From NCBI GenBank assembly GCA_015233135.1, contig JADFYH010000006.1:1-64000 (forward strand): DNA of 64,000 nucleotides. The letters run 5' to 3'. The position numbers and the translations under genes were made by a program. The notes below the pieces were generated by a model that was given only the letters and a program-made list of their open reading frames with translations, did no database searches and was not told the DNA's origin. Shown here piece after piece: positions 57,501-64,000 of the stretch. Origin of the DNA: Deltaproteobacteria bacterium (GTDB taxonomy: Bacteria > UBA10199 > JADFYH01). Each line of letters begins with the position of its first letter. Position 1 is the first letter of the stretch.

Positions 57501-60500
57501 ATTACCAACGAGAAAATGTGGGACCGATTTTATCAGAAGATCTCATCCTGCAATTCATCGAATCTGAAAAACCAAAAGAAGAAAAAGAAGAAGCGAGTGT
57601 TTCTTCCGAAACTACTCCCACTGCCACATCCCCTGCCCCTGCCGCAGCGGCAACTGAGAAAAAAGTGGTCAGCAGTGGATACAAGGCCCCGGAAGATGCA
57701 GCCCCTCGCGCCTTAGATGCCTTGAAGCTCCTCACGATGGTTGCCTTCAAAAAGAAATTCGCTGACATCAAAGACGATGCGACCATTGAAGAAGTGGCCG
57801 CAGGAGATTCTGCCCCAGCCAATGAACTCGTCACCAACGCCAAAAATGAATTTGGAGGAGTCAACTTTGCCGGTAAGGGAAGTGTGAAGTTTAGTGATCT
57901 GGCGACGATGGTCACGAACTACAAAAAGATTGGCCCCAAGGTAAATGAATTGCTTACCCAAAATGTGGCCTCCAAATTACCCGGTGGTTTCAGTGTTTCG
58001 AAACTGCGTGAGTATCTGAAAAGTGAGTGGGCCTTAGGAGAAGGCCGCAGCGAAGGGGTATTGATTTTCGCTCTGGTCTCTGCCCCAGAAAAACGTTTTG
58101 AAGATGAAACGGCCGCTAAGGTTTGGATTGATAGAGTGGTTCAAGAATATGCTACTGCTCAAAAAATCGAACTCGTGAAACCTAAAGATTTGGTACAAGC
58201 CGGCGGCGAGGGTGGAAACGCCGTGGATGAGGCGGTACTGAACGAATACAAAGCCAGAGGAGAAGCCCACATTAAAGAAATGATGGCGGCCCACCTTCAC
58301 TTTTTGGGAGAAGATCCACAGGCTGCGGAAAAAGCCATACAAATGGAAAGACAGTTGCGAAACGATCTTGAGAAAGAACTGGACGCCATCCGCAAAGAAC
58401 ATGGCCAGGAATATCTGGATGGCATTCGCGGAGTATTCTCAGGCAAGAAATTCAGAAATTATAATGCTGCTTGGGCCTGGGGAAGACAAGACGCCCTCAT
58501 TTTATTCCACGATCTGATGAATCGTCGCCTGACCCTCGAAGACGATGCAATCTTTGAAAAGGCATTTCATCTGCTCAATCGGGCAACACCCGAATTGCTC
58601 AAGCAAATCAACTTCCATGCAGAAACCGCCCAAAAAGCCAAACGCAAAGAGGTGGCTGAATTCTTTGCCGATATGGCGGCAAAAATCCAAACCCGCCTCG
58701 ACACCAAAACCTCACCCCGCACACAAATGCTGGAAGGCTCCAAAGCTCCTCGCACCACCTTTAAAGAAGATGGCAGCATGGAGTTTAAAGAGGTTGCTCG
58801 CGAAGGAATTAAAACGGGCGTCGATTATGTGAACGAAATGGAACGAGGAGGCCAGGTAGAAGTCACTCGTGAAAATGATGAGAATAAACGAACTTTGCTG
58901 CAAGGCTTCCTAAGAACACAGAAAAAACTAGTTAAAGGCTTTAGAGATGCTTTAACACAAGACCTGGATGTTCGAAGATTATTAAACTCAGCTCTTAATG
59001 CAGTACGGGAGATCAGCGGCAGCCTGAACGGTAAAAAATCGGTCGCCTATCTGAGAGCCGTAGAAATTGATTCTCCTAAAGAAACGAACCTGGAACAAAC
59101 CCAAGCCTACTTTGAAACCTTGCATGACATGGCCAAGAATGGGCTTTCGTTAAAAGGTAAAGTGGCTTTGGTCACCGGTGCAGGCCCCGATTCTATTGGG
59201 CTGGCCATGATAGAAGACCTGCTACGAGCCGGTGCCACCGTCATCTGCACTACCTCTACCTTTAGCAAAGAACGGACTGATTTCTACCGCCGCATTTACA
59301 AAAATTTTGGCGCATTGGAAGGAGAACTCATTGTTCTTCCCTTCAATCAAGGCTCTGTCGCCGACGTGAATGGCCTGGTCGATTACATCTACAGCCCTAC
59401 AGACGCCAAAGAAGGCCGCGCTAAAGGGTTGGGTATGGATATCGATTTCATCATCCCCTTTGCGGCCATGGAAGAACGCGGCAAAAAGATTTCCAATTTG
59501 GATAACAAATCGGAACTCTCCCACCGCATCATGCTCACCAATACCTTGCGATTGATTGGCGCCGTTCGAAATAAAAAGGTGGAGAAAAATATCCTCAACC
59601 GCCCTGCACATGTGGTGGTGCCTTTATCTCCCAATGATGGAGAATTTGGTGGCGATGGTTTGTATGCCGAATCCAAGTTGGGATTAAGATCGCTCTTGAA
59701 GAAAATCGGGTCCGAAGATCACAGCAATTATTTGAGTATATCGGGTGCCATCATTGGTTGGACGCGCACACGCCTCATGAGAGAAAATAATGCCGTCGCC
59801 GAAGAAATGGAAAAACGTGGTGTGAGGACTTTCAGTCCTCGCGAAATGGCCTTCAATCTGTTGGCCTTGTTACATCCTCGCATGATTCGCGAAGCCCAAA
59901 AACGTGCCCTGTTACTGAACTTAAATGGCGGCTTTGAAGAAATTCCAGAATTGGCAAACTTGAATCGGAGTTTAGGCAAAGAAATTTTGGAGAGAAAAAC
60001 TCTAAAAGAAGCCCTCTTCAAAGAAAATGCACGCGAACTCGAAGCCCTGGGACGCACGGAGACAAAAGCCCGCGAAAGTAGTGCCAAAGCCAACTTTAAC
60101 TTTGGCTTCCCGGCCCTGCCTTCTCTGGAAAGACTGCAAGAATTGAAACGTCTGCAAGGCATGCACGACCTTTCTAAAGTAACCGTCGCAGTAGGATTTG
60201 GCGAAGTGAGCCCTTGGGGGAATGCGCGTACGCGTTGGGAGATGGAAAGTACCGGTGAATTTTCAATGGAAGGCTGCATTGAGATGGCCTGGATCATCGG
60301 CAAAATCAAGTACCACAATGGCCCCCTGGAAATTGAAGGAAAGATGCAAAACTACGCCGGCTGGATCGACATCAAGACCAAAGCCCCCGTGGCGGCTCAT
60401 GAAGTGAAAGCAAAATATGAAAAGGAAATATTGGAACATTCGGGCATACGCATCGTGGAACCCGAACTGGTGCATGGTTATGATCCCAGTAAAAAGATGT

Positions 60501-62506
60501 TCCTCCGCGAAGTAGCCCTGACCGAGGATTTAAACAATATTGAGGTAGCCAACGAAGCGGAAGCCGATAATTTTATTCTTCAGCATGGAAAAGACAAAGC
60601 CATTAAACAACAAAGAAACGGGACCTGGTTTGTCACTCTAAAAGCAGGGGCGGTGATCCGTGTGGCAAGGGCCATGAAGTTCAACCGCTTTGTTGCCGGA
60701 CAAATTCCCACGGGATTTGATCCTACTCGTTACGGGATTCCAGAAGACTTCGCCAAAAAAGTGGATCCCACTACCCTCTATACCCTCATCTCTACCGCAG
60801 AGGCGTTGATTTCTGCGGGTGTCACTGATCCTTACGAATTCTATCAATACATTCACAACTCCAAATTGGGAAACACCATTGGAGGAGGAATGGGTGGAAT
60901 GAACAGTATTCGTTTGAGTTTCAGAGAGCGTTTGTTGGAAGCTCAGGTCCAAAGCAATATCCTTCAGGAACAATTAATCAACGTCATCCCCGCCTGGGTA
61001 AATATGATGCTGCTCTCGGCCTCTGGCCCCGTCATTACCCCCGTGGGAGCTTGTGCCACAGCCGCGGCTTCCATTGAAGCCGGTGCAGGACTGATTGAAC
61101 AAGGCAAAGCAAAAATCGTCATGGTGGGCGGTGCGGATGATTTTGGTGAAGAAGGTTCTTACGAGTTTGCAAACATGCAAGCCACCAACAATTCTGAAGA
61201 AGATATTGCCGCAGGGCGCGTACCCGCTGAACATTGTCGCCCAGCTACCGATACCCGGGCAGGCTTCCTCGAGTCTCAAGGTGCCGGTGTCCAAATTTTG
61301 ATGTCTGCTGATATGGCCATTCTCATGGGACTTCCTATTTACGGCATTGTGGCTCTCACTCATACCGCGATGGATGGTCAGGGCTCTTCTGTCCCTGCAC
61401 CGGGCCAGGGAATTTTGACTTCCGCTCAAGAAATAAAAAGCGCTTGGCGAGAAAATGATTTACTCGATTTTAATACTCGGCGTCGTGAGGTGCAAAGCCG
61501 AGTGAACAAGATTAGAGCCAGTGAACGCAGGCAAATCGATAAAATGAACCGCACTGCCACTGAACTAAGAGCAAGTGCTGGTGAAAGTGCAGCCCAGGCC
61601 TTTATCTGGGGAGAATCGGCAAGAATCGCCATCGACACACAAGCCGATATCAGTATGGTGCATCAAAAGTATGGTCAGGGTTTCTGGCGAACGCACAACG
61701 CAGCCATTGAACAACTCATCAACAATAATGAAGGCAGATTCAGTGATGAGGTAAAAGCAGAAGCCTGGAAACATTATATCTCTCCCTTGAGAGGCGCTTT
61801 GGCGGTTTGGGGACTTACCCCCGATGACATCGAATTTGCGTCGTTCCATGGAACCTCCACCAACGCAAACGATTACAACGAAAGCCAGGTCAACGATAAA
61901 CAACAACTTCATCTGGAAAGAAGCACTGGAAATCCCTTGCTCACCATCTGGCAAAAATGGCTTACCGGACATCCTAAAGGCGCTGCCGCTGCCTTTATGG
62001 CCAATGGTGCCTTGCAAGCCATGCAGACAGGCATTGTCCCAGGAAATCAAAACCTGGATAACGTGGACCCTGCCCTGCGTAAAAATGAAAACCTGGTCTT
62101 CCTGGATAGCAGCGTCAATCATGGTCGATCGCTTAAAGCAGGCCTACTCAAGAGCTTTGGCTTCGGCCAGGCCGGCGGAGAAGTATTACTCATTAACCCG
62201 GAATATCTCTTTGCCTCTCTGGAACGACCTGTTTTTGATCGATATTCTCAAGATAGAAATAAACGCCTCAACGCAGCTCATCAATTTAACATGAACACTC
62301 TGCTCGGAAGACAAAATTTAATTAACTTTAAGTCTGCTCCTCCCTATCTTCCTGAAGATCGGGATCGAGTTTTCACCGATCCTTCCGCAAGGGCAAGATG
62401 GAGTGAAAAGTTTAAATGCTGGATTTATCATTCGGATGATACAGAGGAAGCACGACGTAAAAAGGCCGCAAAAGCCGCGGATGCTGCTGCTCCTGTCTCT
62501 GCTTAA
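45548..62506 (+). CDS. Fungal-type type I fatty acid synthase, fused beta-alpha, with long N-terminal extension
   Basis: A 5652-residue protein that should make C16-C18 acyl-CoA from acetyl- and malonyl-CoA. Residues 1-1770 match nothing I know: helical, hydrophobic at about 1040-1200, a Pro/Ser/Thr/Gly linker at about 1620-1775. Then, in order: AT about 1777-2295 (GHSQG, S2032); ER about 2350-2700 (GGG..., WTGGLGGGHHSFED); DH about 2880-3470 (RDLNPIH, D3386 and H3391); MPT about 3485-3990 (GHSLGEY, S3622); linker about 4005-4045; ACP (GDSAP, S4088); KR about 4533-4830 (GAGPDSIG, Y4706, K4710); KS about 4878-5652 (C5169, H5434, H5475). Catalytic residues are complete. GGAG lies 6 bases before the ATG. 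The PPTase is separate. One REP insertion lies at 48227-48293. Confidence 0.95.
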   Translation: MTILSRLPVTSVVQNPVSSPVSGIDSPTPSLEAADFNSLAFQFEHFNSRELSDAARLLERGTQEAHALLAQPSAQGQAEELLKLEHLYRAVLHYAHAQGSASQLNTHEIEAQLQALETRLGEIATSLRSELQNASSNGTHLANAALLVQISDALLKSASAQSQDHHELNNDSEARERANHLLEALSLRSNLLQTSELSHTVRTDQLGEITQQLLSLKDLVSAHSGVWSYTGNQRVEFFAQIYTQIQASAAAFAAGSEHAESAGRLVAAITQHNQRNLRHLLSSEGLDQFHSALHEIQEQLRAAQNADPENKQRILLGALADAATLQDEASLEQVVNLLNESVGENRQNKLDLQYAIIQRLHGSNSPVLTQASSSAETLIQDILEHPAAELVTQGKELVLAHLISENAPIPAELSERVFANLLGLQERISQALERAQGTEAASLAYAAVEIDRTLSASRERVITHQLAQTDSLTLEESPQATAEQGWKLNLIRDNALRLAGWARNHIRPEEIQQQRAQLEHNLEHEQLIHIQALSQALQNTELSLHDRFLYTQALAIAVRHLPEASRTPLQAGLQETFRTLALSRLQDASVQTQLSTHSSRNTEALQEACLTNLNECLNGEQGAEWAARLTVEKLDEFLVGSFKAQQQIARYTHNGVFQIPSHLNANQFNALHQALSHFSSNHLKNQALQIGEALQNFVDAQNDPLRSARFAREVAGLYQQAGLRQEARAALNRIPVLANRLDNNSRVSAEAAREIRELAEIVPALGHLGLEGENEAQGMESARGSLVRLLTHRPDNHLAQALLSQTEQSLLIARGAASTQVLRALLSNWMNQQLMENPDINGSTLGHEMETFLEEIQTSIASGRFDNVEAALRFVLQDSPRAAERFSNMQRFFVGAGVSRPQFDNPGMGGRTPPLQDRLMAFSEGDGAWNSLLGAWNGRPSTIDNANTPGELALRFIHLNGGINTSQAQFNTHSLGLCTSLAAHRFGYTQAATQIARSLQSHAETAAAAQSFLTELPEVEQLNRLFSTVEEFIHPKTFEAAFKTYGMFLLPFGVARLGAVSTEALWLSRVCLRGSFVVRNIAEAAVFTGMNAGVGGAFAAYESFFSSHRHAGALARFAENTSAKSLFREWASMFTTFVSCHGAGVIVRGATGYSRLGMLRALDHFATPLWFKRATLASTNVLLGSTNYLLGDLGSFYAGDLTNEFLGLRPHEEEANWRLGVVSKAWEQQKMHWGGKSFHVIAPMNTYLTHTEQHSAVLKRVPEFSAAFQAMGYEPDSEAALSMVQPLIAFERGTVPGWVSNPQALDIPAQLSTQEVTRRVRELVRGRAGNNNSVSYRSAADPGWEGLDAVMRQYYRIDPSTQQPGTRGHLDQDLARARLIALGLQYASEGHSVEDLVRQVKTLNGAQGFEGVLLRYAMERHLSPDELASQFAERGREFLEELRERCAEWTNPEFARSEQSTRWMQQQLEQVFSLRNVNFADLHTNLVAARETLHTFLSAAAFEGNILERAQLLQHLLPNFLMNEGQNSLSVVAQNLRKLYLAQEKQFGPMKQGARLSFMHEVLARISPLDNSTLETNLHDLAEAIERREVRLQEHGEGQNLQVTVGPAVLSSETGELGNTVETPTGSLTKVRDDSAVETPSQDENSVEQREASRLRENDTDDGNPNLIQDPSDIPNNPLTVARSRIAAANDDGRITPLEPNTQVLQATGTDGAANPGVLRQAAAGQVLSLHADRPRASTNTEEGTPTVTPSQGDSKGSGGNNGGQPEGGKDEAPRSSFGVHFVEIKAGGKAFGIPVRNWPAAVEVRNVFTKSGKTRFESASEFLIAAHNLPINDNFSNSDKLSVLEDTYKHIVKDYLKNNSIDIYVATRGLDRQAEIITHFKQVENELIAKEIIKAPIRKKGALILKTEKGEAGLFVQFGGQANAYFKELQYTHDARQREVGTLLERAGTVLAEDVRSAEAQASGLFLEGFDLKAWLSGKKKVQESYLSSSAVSQPLIFLTQMANLLSFMRDQGFESPAEFRKLVKGVTGHSQGIMAADVLARSATYEEFIENTIKNARYLLWQGISMAESFPERDLPYDMVKHSIATKQNEPTAMLGALKIKEGSAEEKKTLAALVENFNQEMREQGKLDRLCHISLRNSPRNNVVSGHPESIFLLRERLLKEKFVKAEGAIDQSLIPFDQRKLEFTLVAFPVAAPFHTPDSMAKAAEMLSVHLERLGISFDPAGLATPTYSTADGSNLQQSKNLTQDYVNMQSIEPVMWWDEATQEATAENGVSHILCFGPGDGIANVSARNKQGSGVKVIAAAALKSRDAALMLDYTHLVDHDPSNVPFEANWKKEYSPTLVRLPDGSKTISSKFTRFVGRPPIVDGGKTPTTAPVGYMSAAVNSGYHIEWAGGGQPTEKIFRERLGKIVENLEEEGSAFTLNTLLIDPYLWGLHYPLVQVVAREGAPIEGLAIGAGVPSLEEGTKIIKALREAGIQHISFKPGRTDHILKIIEIAKANPDMQIMMQWTGGLGGGHHSFEDKYEPILETYAKIRECDNLILVGGSGVGDAKSAMHLMSGRWSEEVGFAAMPFDAVLLGSRTMVAEESTTAPEVKAAIIAAQGVDESKWTETYKKPTGGVVSVQTPIEGSDAEIHALATRGARMLKDFDRDYFRLKAPVKAGEKPDPAANDKLREEAILRDKAKIIARINADFQRPYFGRNARGETVDLDQMNFEEVASRMIAIMFNDRAGARRPGWIDVTYRNRLASWLWHIEAKFAKDRKKAFLTQLQRPEDLEKDPRAFLRSFFEKYSSARESVLDSSDVNEFLKICMEPGKPVNFVPVIDKNLKRWLKSDSLEYSEDLSLIHGQEGESAASLADRAFVLHGPVAARYSTDVEPIAKIFGDIHQGMIDELNKNYKSDNEIPEVEYLGGPPIRRIDPSKQLKGITIVEQTDTRMTEIRIPGDIEKLPQVQDWIQYLAGTEASWIRAALMSPQAVRGKGRTENKIPLFFKPRAGQTLRIHRNEAGKVTSLELFDPSDLVINPENKNPSVVLRLEGEKILVTRNHVRPSTQEKASRVIALNLEYRYNPKHGFAPLHEDMPDLNQRIKDFYAQLWFDDSIRDLSVNSRFKHKITLTRDQIKLFNLAIRNRNEQFFDWGKGANLVGAPDIIILAAWESMIKTLFPPEINGNIFHLVHQWNEFVKLDTLKEGDEIEVDFGISQVMNNEAGKDITVEGMLRVNGGEKELPLNSSFLIRDRFTDFENTFSNKKLTREVQLNKSTDVEILTSKKWIHWEEGYRPKLEDRLVFDLRMESRFKDNKGALATTNAQGVIRLGDRIVGRVKFDDKDVKENAVQSYLLAHGHSLEIPEVLFENGGYNLIQTDKKHGLDEMTVPADNILYAQASRDLNPIHVDPLMAQYAKLPSTITHGLFTSANGRRVLEHYAANGDAKRVKSYTATFVGMVESGDRLFSQLKHIGMKDGLQIVEIETRNQQGKLVLKGRGLVEPPLEFIGFTGQGNAAAIPQVVPELYNKSPVAKAIWNRADKHFQTNFGFSLLQIAKENPKQVRVNFNTEQGRKIREFYKKHIPGITDETDYYVFQHPEGLINSTQFTQAIILIHEKALFEYRRSRGLVNRNAFVAGHSLGEYGALAAVLGENYARFLETGTSDSGILSLEAIAETTFLRGLTMQNAVPRDAKGRSPYCMVALNPFNLRKGFSEKDLTAILGALQGKARERFVAGRYPISKQEQFKGVEPLLEAVNYNIQDAQYVLAGDRTTLKAFEYLCEKLHKLEIPERLQKPADQKAFLTEALIGLLDASLDFALEEQAKLEDGYFKTEEIKVEGKFWTGLTVDIPFHSLALRGGVEVFRKVLQERFPKRINPALLVGKYIPNLNGKVFSLERSYIEDIVKNYADSPLLKEVLSNWENYQAEELCSILVIELLSYQFASPVRFIETMDHLFKNGVERMLEIGHQPTLKGFLENTRKAIYKNAFREGREIGFVTDEKIADYQRENVGPILSEDLILQFIESEKPKEEKEEASVSSETTPTATSPAPAAAATEKKVVSSGYKAPEDAAPRALDALKLLTMVAFKKKFADIKDDATIEEVAAGDSAPANELVTNAKNEFGGVNFAGKGSVKFSDLATMVTNYKKIGPKVNELLTQNVASKLPGGFSVSKLREYLKSEWALGEGRSEGVLIFALVSAPEKRFEDETAAKVWIDRVVQEYATAQKIELVKPKDLVQAGGEGGNAVDEAVLNEYKARGEAHIKEMMAAHLHFLGEDPQAAEKAIQMERQLRNDLEKELDAIRKEHGQEYLDGIRGVFSGKKFRNYNAAWAWGRQDALILFHDLMNRRLTLEDDAIFEKAFHLLNRATPELLKQINFHAETAQKAKRKEVAEFFADMAAKIQTRLDTKTSPRTQMLEGSKAPRTTFKEDGSMEFKEVAREGIKTGVDYVNEMERGGQVEVTRENDENKRTLLQGFLRTQKKLVKGFRDALTQDLDVRRLLNSALNAVREISGSLNGKKSVAYLRAVEIDSPKETNLEQTQAYFETLHDMAKNGLSLKGKVALVTGAGPDSIGLAMIEDLLRAGATVICTTSTFSKERTDFYRRIYKNFGALEGELIVLPFNQGSVADVNGLVDYIYSPTDAKEGRAKGLGMDIDFIIPFAAMEERGKKISNLDNKSELSHRIMLTNTLRLIGAVRNKKVEKNILNRPAHVVVPLSPNDGEFGGDGLYAESKLGLRSLLKKIGSEDHSNYLSISGAIIGWTRTRLMRENNAVAEEMEKRGVRTFSPREMAFNLLALLHPRMIREAQKRALLLNLNGGFEEIPELANLNRSLGKEILERKTLKEALFKENARELEALGRTETKARESSAKANFNFGFPALPSLERLQELKRLQGMHDLSKVTVAVGFGEVSPWGNARTRWEMESTGEFSMEGCIEMAWIIGKIKYHNGPLEIEGKMQNYAGWIDIKTKAPVAAHEVKAKYEKEILEHSGIRIVEPELVHGYDPSKKMFLREVALTEDLNNIEVANEAEADNFILQHGKDKAIKQQRNGTWFVTLKAGAVIRVARAMKFNRFVAGQIPTGFDPTRYGIPEDFAKKVDPTTLYTLISTAEALISAGVTDPYEFYQYIHNSKLGNTIGGGMGGMNSIRLSFRERLLEAQVQSNILQEQLINVIPAWVNMMLLSASGPVITPVGACATAAASIEAGAGLIEQGKAKIVMVGGADDFGEEGSYEFANMQATNNSEEDIAAGRVPAEHCRPATDTRAGFLESQGAGVQILMSADMAILMGLPIYGIVALTHTAMDGQGSSVPAPGQGILTSAQEIKSAWRENDLLDFNTRRREVQSRVNKIRASERRQIDKMNRTATELRASAGESAAQAFIWGESARIAIDTQADISMVHQKYGQGFWRTHNAAIEQLINNNEGRFSDEVKAEAWKHYISPLRGALAVWGLTPDDIEFASFHGTSTNANDYNESQVNDKQQLHLERSTGNPLLTIWQKWLTGHPKGAAAAFMANGALQAMQTGIVPGNQNLDNVDPALRKNENLVFLDSSVNHGRSLKAGLLKSFGFGQAGGEVLLINPEYLFASLERPVFDRYSQDRNKRLNAAHQFNMNTLLGRQNLINFKSAPPYLPEDRDRVFTDPSARARWSEKFKCWIYHSDDTEEARRKKAAKAADAAAPVSA
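48227..48293. repeat. GTAGGGGC-ended palindromic element in FAS extension
   Basis: Starts GTAGGGGCGGGG and ends CCCCGCCCCTAC, with inner CTCCCGCCC and GGGCGGGAG. In frame (VGAGVSRPQFDNPGMGGRTP). Same family as 2456-2516. Confidence 0.8.
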
Positions 62507-62522
62507 AAAAATAAATGGACTT

Positions 62523-62548
62523 CAGCCAGAGGAATTAGCCTCTGGCTG
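62523..62548 (+). promoter_or_regulatory. 10-bp hairpin between fas and PPTase gene
   Basis: CAGCCAGAGG-AATTAG-CCTCTGGCTG, perfect 10-bp stem. No T tract follows, so it is more likely an mRNA-stabilising or processing hairpin than a full terminator. It may set a lower level for the PPTase. Confidence 0.55.
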
Positions 62549-62569
62549 ATCCCCTATGCTTCTCGTTTT

Positions 62570-63013
62570 ATGAAATCCGATTTAGAAAAACTGCTTTATA
62601 ATTCAAGTCTAGCACTCAGCGGAACTTCGTTTGGAATTGGAGTAGACGTAGAAATTTTGGAAGGGTGGAAAGATCGTCTTCAAAATCAAGATTTTTTAAA
62701 GGCAAATTTCAGCCCTCAAGAAATCGAATATTGTCAAACCACCCATCATCCCCAGCAAAGCCTTTTAGGCCGCTGGTGCGCGAAAGAAGCGGTTTTAAAG
62801 GCCATGTCGAGCTTTAAACCTCATGAGGCTATTGTCAGGGGTTTTGGACAAGACCTTTCTGAAGTGGAAATCATCCCTTCCGCAGTAAAAACCCCGCTCT
62901 GTATTCTACACGGAAAACTCGAACAACGCCGAATCGAACGCGGTATACAGCAAATTAAAATATCCATCAGTCATAGTGAACAATATGCTATTGCAGTGGC
63001 AATTTGTCTTTAA
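62570..63013 (+). CDS. Phosphopantetheinyl transferase, fungal FAS type
   Basis: A 147-residue AcpS-like PPTase that attaches the phosphopantetheine arm, here most likely to S4088 of the FAS ACP. Motifs are [10 protein letters not shown] (D26, E28), [11 protein letters not shown] and [12 protein letters not shown] (K72, E73, K77), then [16 protein letters not shown]. It reads like the C-terminal PPT domain of fungal FAS alpha (VGVDVELI, NFTPQEIEYC, WSAKEAVFK from memory). It starts 63 bases after the FAS stop with no good ribosome site and overlaps uvrB by 4 bases at the end. Confidence 0.9.
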   Translation: MKSDLEKLLYNSSLALSGTSFGIGVDVEILEGWKDRLQNQDFLKANFSPQEIEYCQTTHHPQQSLLGRWCAKEAVLKAMSSFKPHEAIVRGFGQDLSEVEIIPSAVKTPLCILHGKLEQRRIERGIQQIKISISHSEQYAIAVAICL

Positions 63014-63999
63014 GGATTCACCCCAAAACTCAATTCCTGCATCTGCAATTTTTTAATCTCATCACGCAATCGTGCCGCTTCTTCGAACTCCATATCCTTG
63101 GCGGCTTGCTGCATTTGTTTTTTCAGTTTTTGAATTCTCTTTTCGATTTGCTCAGGCTTCAGTTTTAGAATTGTATTTTCTTCTTCTAGAGACACCGTCA
63201 CATAATCCTGTTCGGGCACACTTTGGATGAGATCGGCAATCTTCTTTTGAATGGTGGTGGGCGTAATCCCATGGGCCTTGTTGTACTCCTCTTGAATCGT
63301 ACGTCGACGCGAGGTCTCACCCATGGCTTGTTTCATCGAATCGGTAAGATGATCGGCATATAAAATTACTTGACCCGAAGCATTTCGCGCGGCCCTTCCA
63401 AAGGTTTGAATCAGTGAGCGAGCCGATCTTAAAAAGCCTTCTTTATCCGCATCCAAAACCGCCACTAGAGAGACTTCGGGTAAATCCAGACCTTCTCGCA
63501 GCAAATTGATTCCCACCAACACATCGTATTCGCCTCTGCGCAAATTGCGCAGCAGGGCCATGCGCTCGAGGGTTTCTACTTTCGAGTGCAGATAGCGGAC
63601 ACGCACACCAATTTCTGAATAATATTTCGTGAGGTCTTCCGACATGCGCTTGGTCAGCGTCGTAATCAGCACACGCTCATTTTTGCCTACGCGAATTCGA
63701 ATTTCTTCCAGCAGATCATCCACCTGCATATTCGCTGGCCGCACTTCGACGAGGGGATCCAACAAACCCGTAGGCCGTATCACCTGTTCGACAATCTCAC
63801 CTTCTGAATGTTGCAGCTCATACTCCGCCGGGGTCGCCGAGACATACACCACCTGATGCATCAACTTTTCGAACTCTTCAAATTTAAGAGGGCGATTGTC
63901 CAAGGCTGAAGGCAGACGAAACCCATAATCCACCAGATTTTTCTTTCGTGCCTGATCTCCATTATACATGCCGCGCACCTGAGGAATAGTCAGATGCGA
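63010..63999 (-). CDS. uvrB: Excinuclease ABC subunit B, 5'-partial
   Basis: The last 330 residues of UvrB, open to the window end ([15 protein letters not shown] at the edge), so the start lies outside. Helicase motifs V and VI are seen ([43 protein letters not shown]), then the C-terminal UVR domain ([26 protein letters not shown]) that binds UvrC. It converges with the PPTase gene. Confidence 0.97.
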   Translation of the reverse strand, partial: SHLTIPQVRGMYNGDQARKKNLVDYGFRLPSALDNRPLKFEEFEKLMHQVVYVSATPAEYELQHSEGEIVEQVIRPTGLLDPLVEVRPANMQVDDLLEEIRIRVGKNERVLITTLTKRMSEDLTKYYSEIGVRVRYLHSKVETLERMALLRNLRRGEYDVLVGINLLREGLDLPEVSLVAVLDADKEGFLRSARSLIQTFGRAARNASGQVILYADHLTDSMKQAMGETSRRRTIQEEYNKAHGITPTTIQKKIADLIQSVPEQDYVTVSLEEENTILKLKPEQIEKRIQKLKKQMQQAAKDMEFEEAARLRDEIKKLQMQELSFGVNP

Positions 64000-64000
64000 C

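Noticed and set aside
57502-57915. 137-residue reverse ORF in the FAS linker/ACP region
   Set aside because: It arises from the Ala/Pro/Glu-rich linker read backwards; low complexity with no start signal.
45548-62506. Polyketide or PUFA synthase (PfaA-like)
   Set aside because: Those start with KS and carry tandem ACPs. Here KS is last, there is a single ACP, and AT-ER-DH-MPT-ACP-KR-KS is the FAS I order.
62523-62548. Rho-independent terminator after the FAS gene
   Set aside because: The stem is excellent but no T tract follows, so it is listed only as a hairpin.
62556-62573. Five-codon mini-ORF ending in the PPTase start (ATGA overlap)
   Set aside because: No ribosome site and far too short to call; possibly chance.
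1-64000. CRISPR arrays, transposases, integrases or rRNA genes
   Set aside because: No regular repeat-spacer pattern, no transposase or integrase ORF and no rRNA sequence seen; the repeats present are palindromic elements and gene-internal copies.

Overview
The window reads as a piece of a Gram-negative, probably flagellated, uncultured bacterium of moderate GC. Signs are a lipobox protein, an RND/MMPL exporter, UvrABC-type repair genes, a type A RNase P RNA, a flagellin-like gene and sigma-54-type regulation. The mix looks deltaproteobacteria-like, but no lineage can be fixed from sequence reading alone. Two giant genes fill about 24.5 kb of the 64 kb.

Layout. 1-7.5 kb: 3' part of a giant modular, repetitive protein that enters from the left edge. 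7.6-12.2 kb: RND/MMPL exporter, elongation factor P, a DA1-like LIM metallopeptidase and a toxin-antitoxin pair. 12.2-21.5 kb: a Kdp potassium-pump operon (kdpFABC, minus strand) divergent from a split sensor system: a stand-alone KdpD input protein, a separate histidine kinase and an NtrC-type sigma-54 activator. A good -24/-12 promoter and a 17-bp palindrome lie between them. 21.5-27.8 kb: small accessory genes, a secreted lipoprotein, SlyD, an MFS transporter, Aat, HisI and a HIT protein. 27.9-32.9 kb: the rpsU-dnaG-rpoD macromolecular synthesis cluster, split by an AbiEii-type nucleotidyltransferase pair. 33-35 kb: a CAU tRNA, a zinc-ribbon coiled-coil protein, rnpB and a minimal flagellin. 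35.2-38.6 kb: mtnA, hicBA, ilvE, prmA. 39.2-45.4 kb: three AAA ATPases with DUF4143- or DUF234-type C-termini, around uvrC. 45.5-63 kb: a 5652-residue polypeptide and a small phosphopantetheinyl transferase gene. The window ends inside uvrB.

The main result is the 45.5-63 kb locus. Residues from about 1777 to the end carry, in order, AT, ER, DH, MPT, ACP, KR and KS with all expected catalytic residues visible. This is the order of a fungal-type type I fatty acid synthase, with beta and alpha subunits fused head to tail. The wording of the motifs resembles fungal FAS more than the mycobacterial enzyme (judged from memory). In front sits an unrecognised extension of about 1770 residues with hydrophobic segments. 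The phosphopantetheinyl transferase, which is the C-terminal domain of the fungal alpha subunit, is here a separate gene just downstream.

A second theme is palindromic repeat DNA. At least four families occur between genes (kdpA-kdpB, hisI-HIT, rpoD-tRNA, after efp) and as in-frame insertions inside coding sequence (uvrC, the FAS, the first giant gene).
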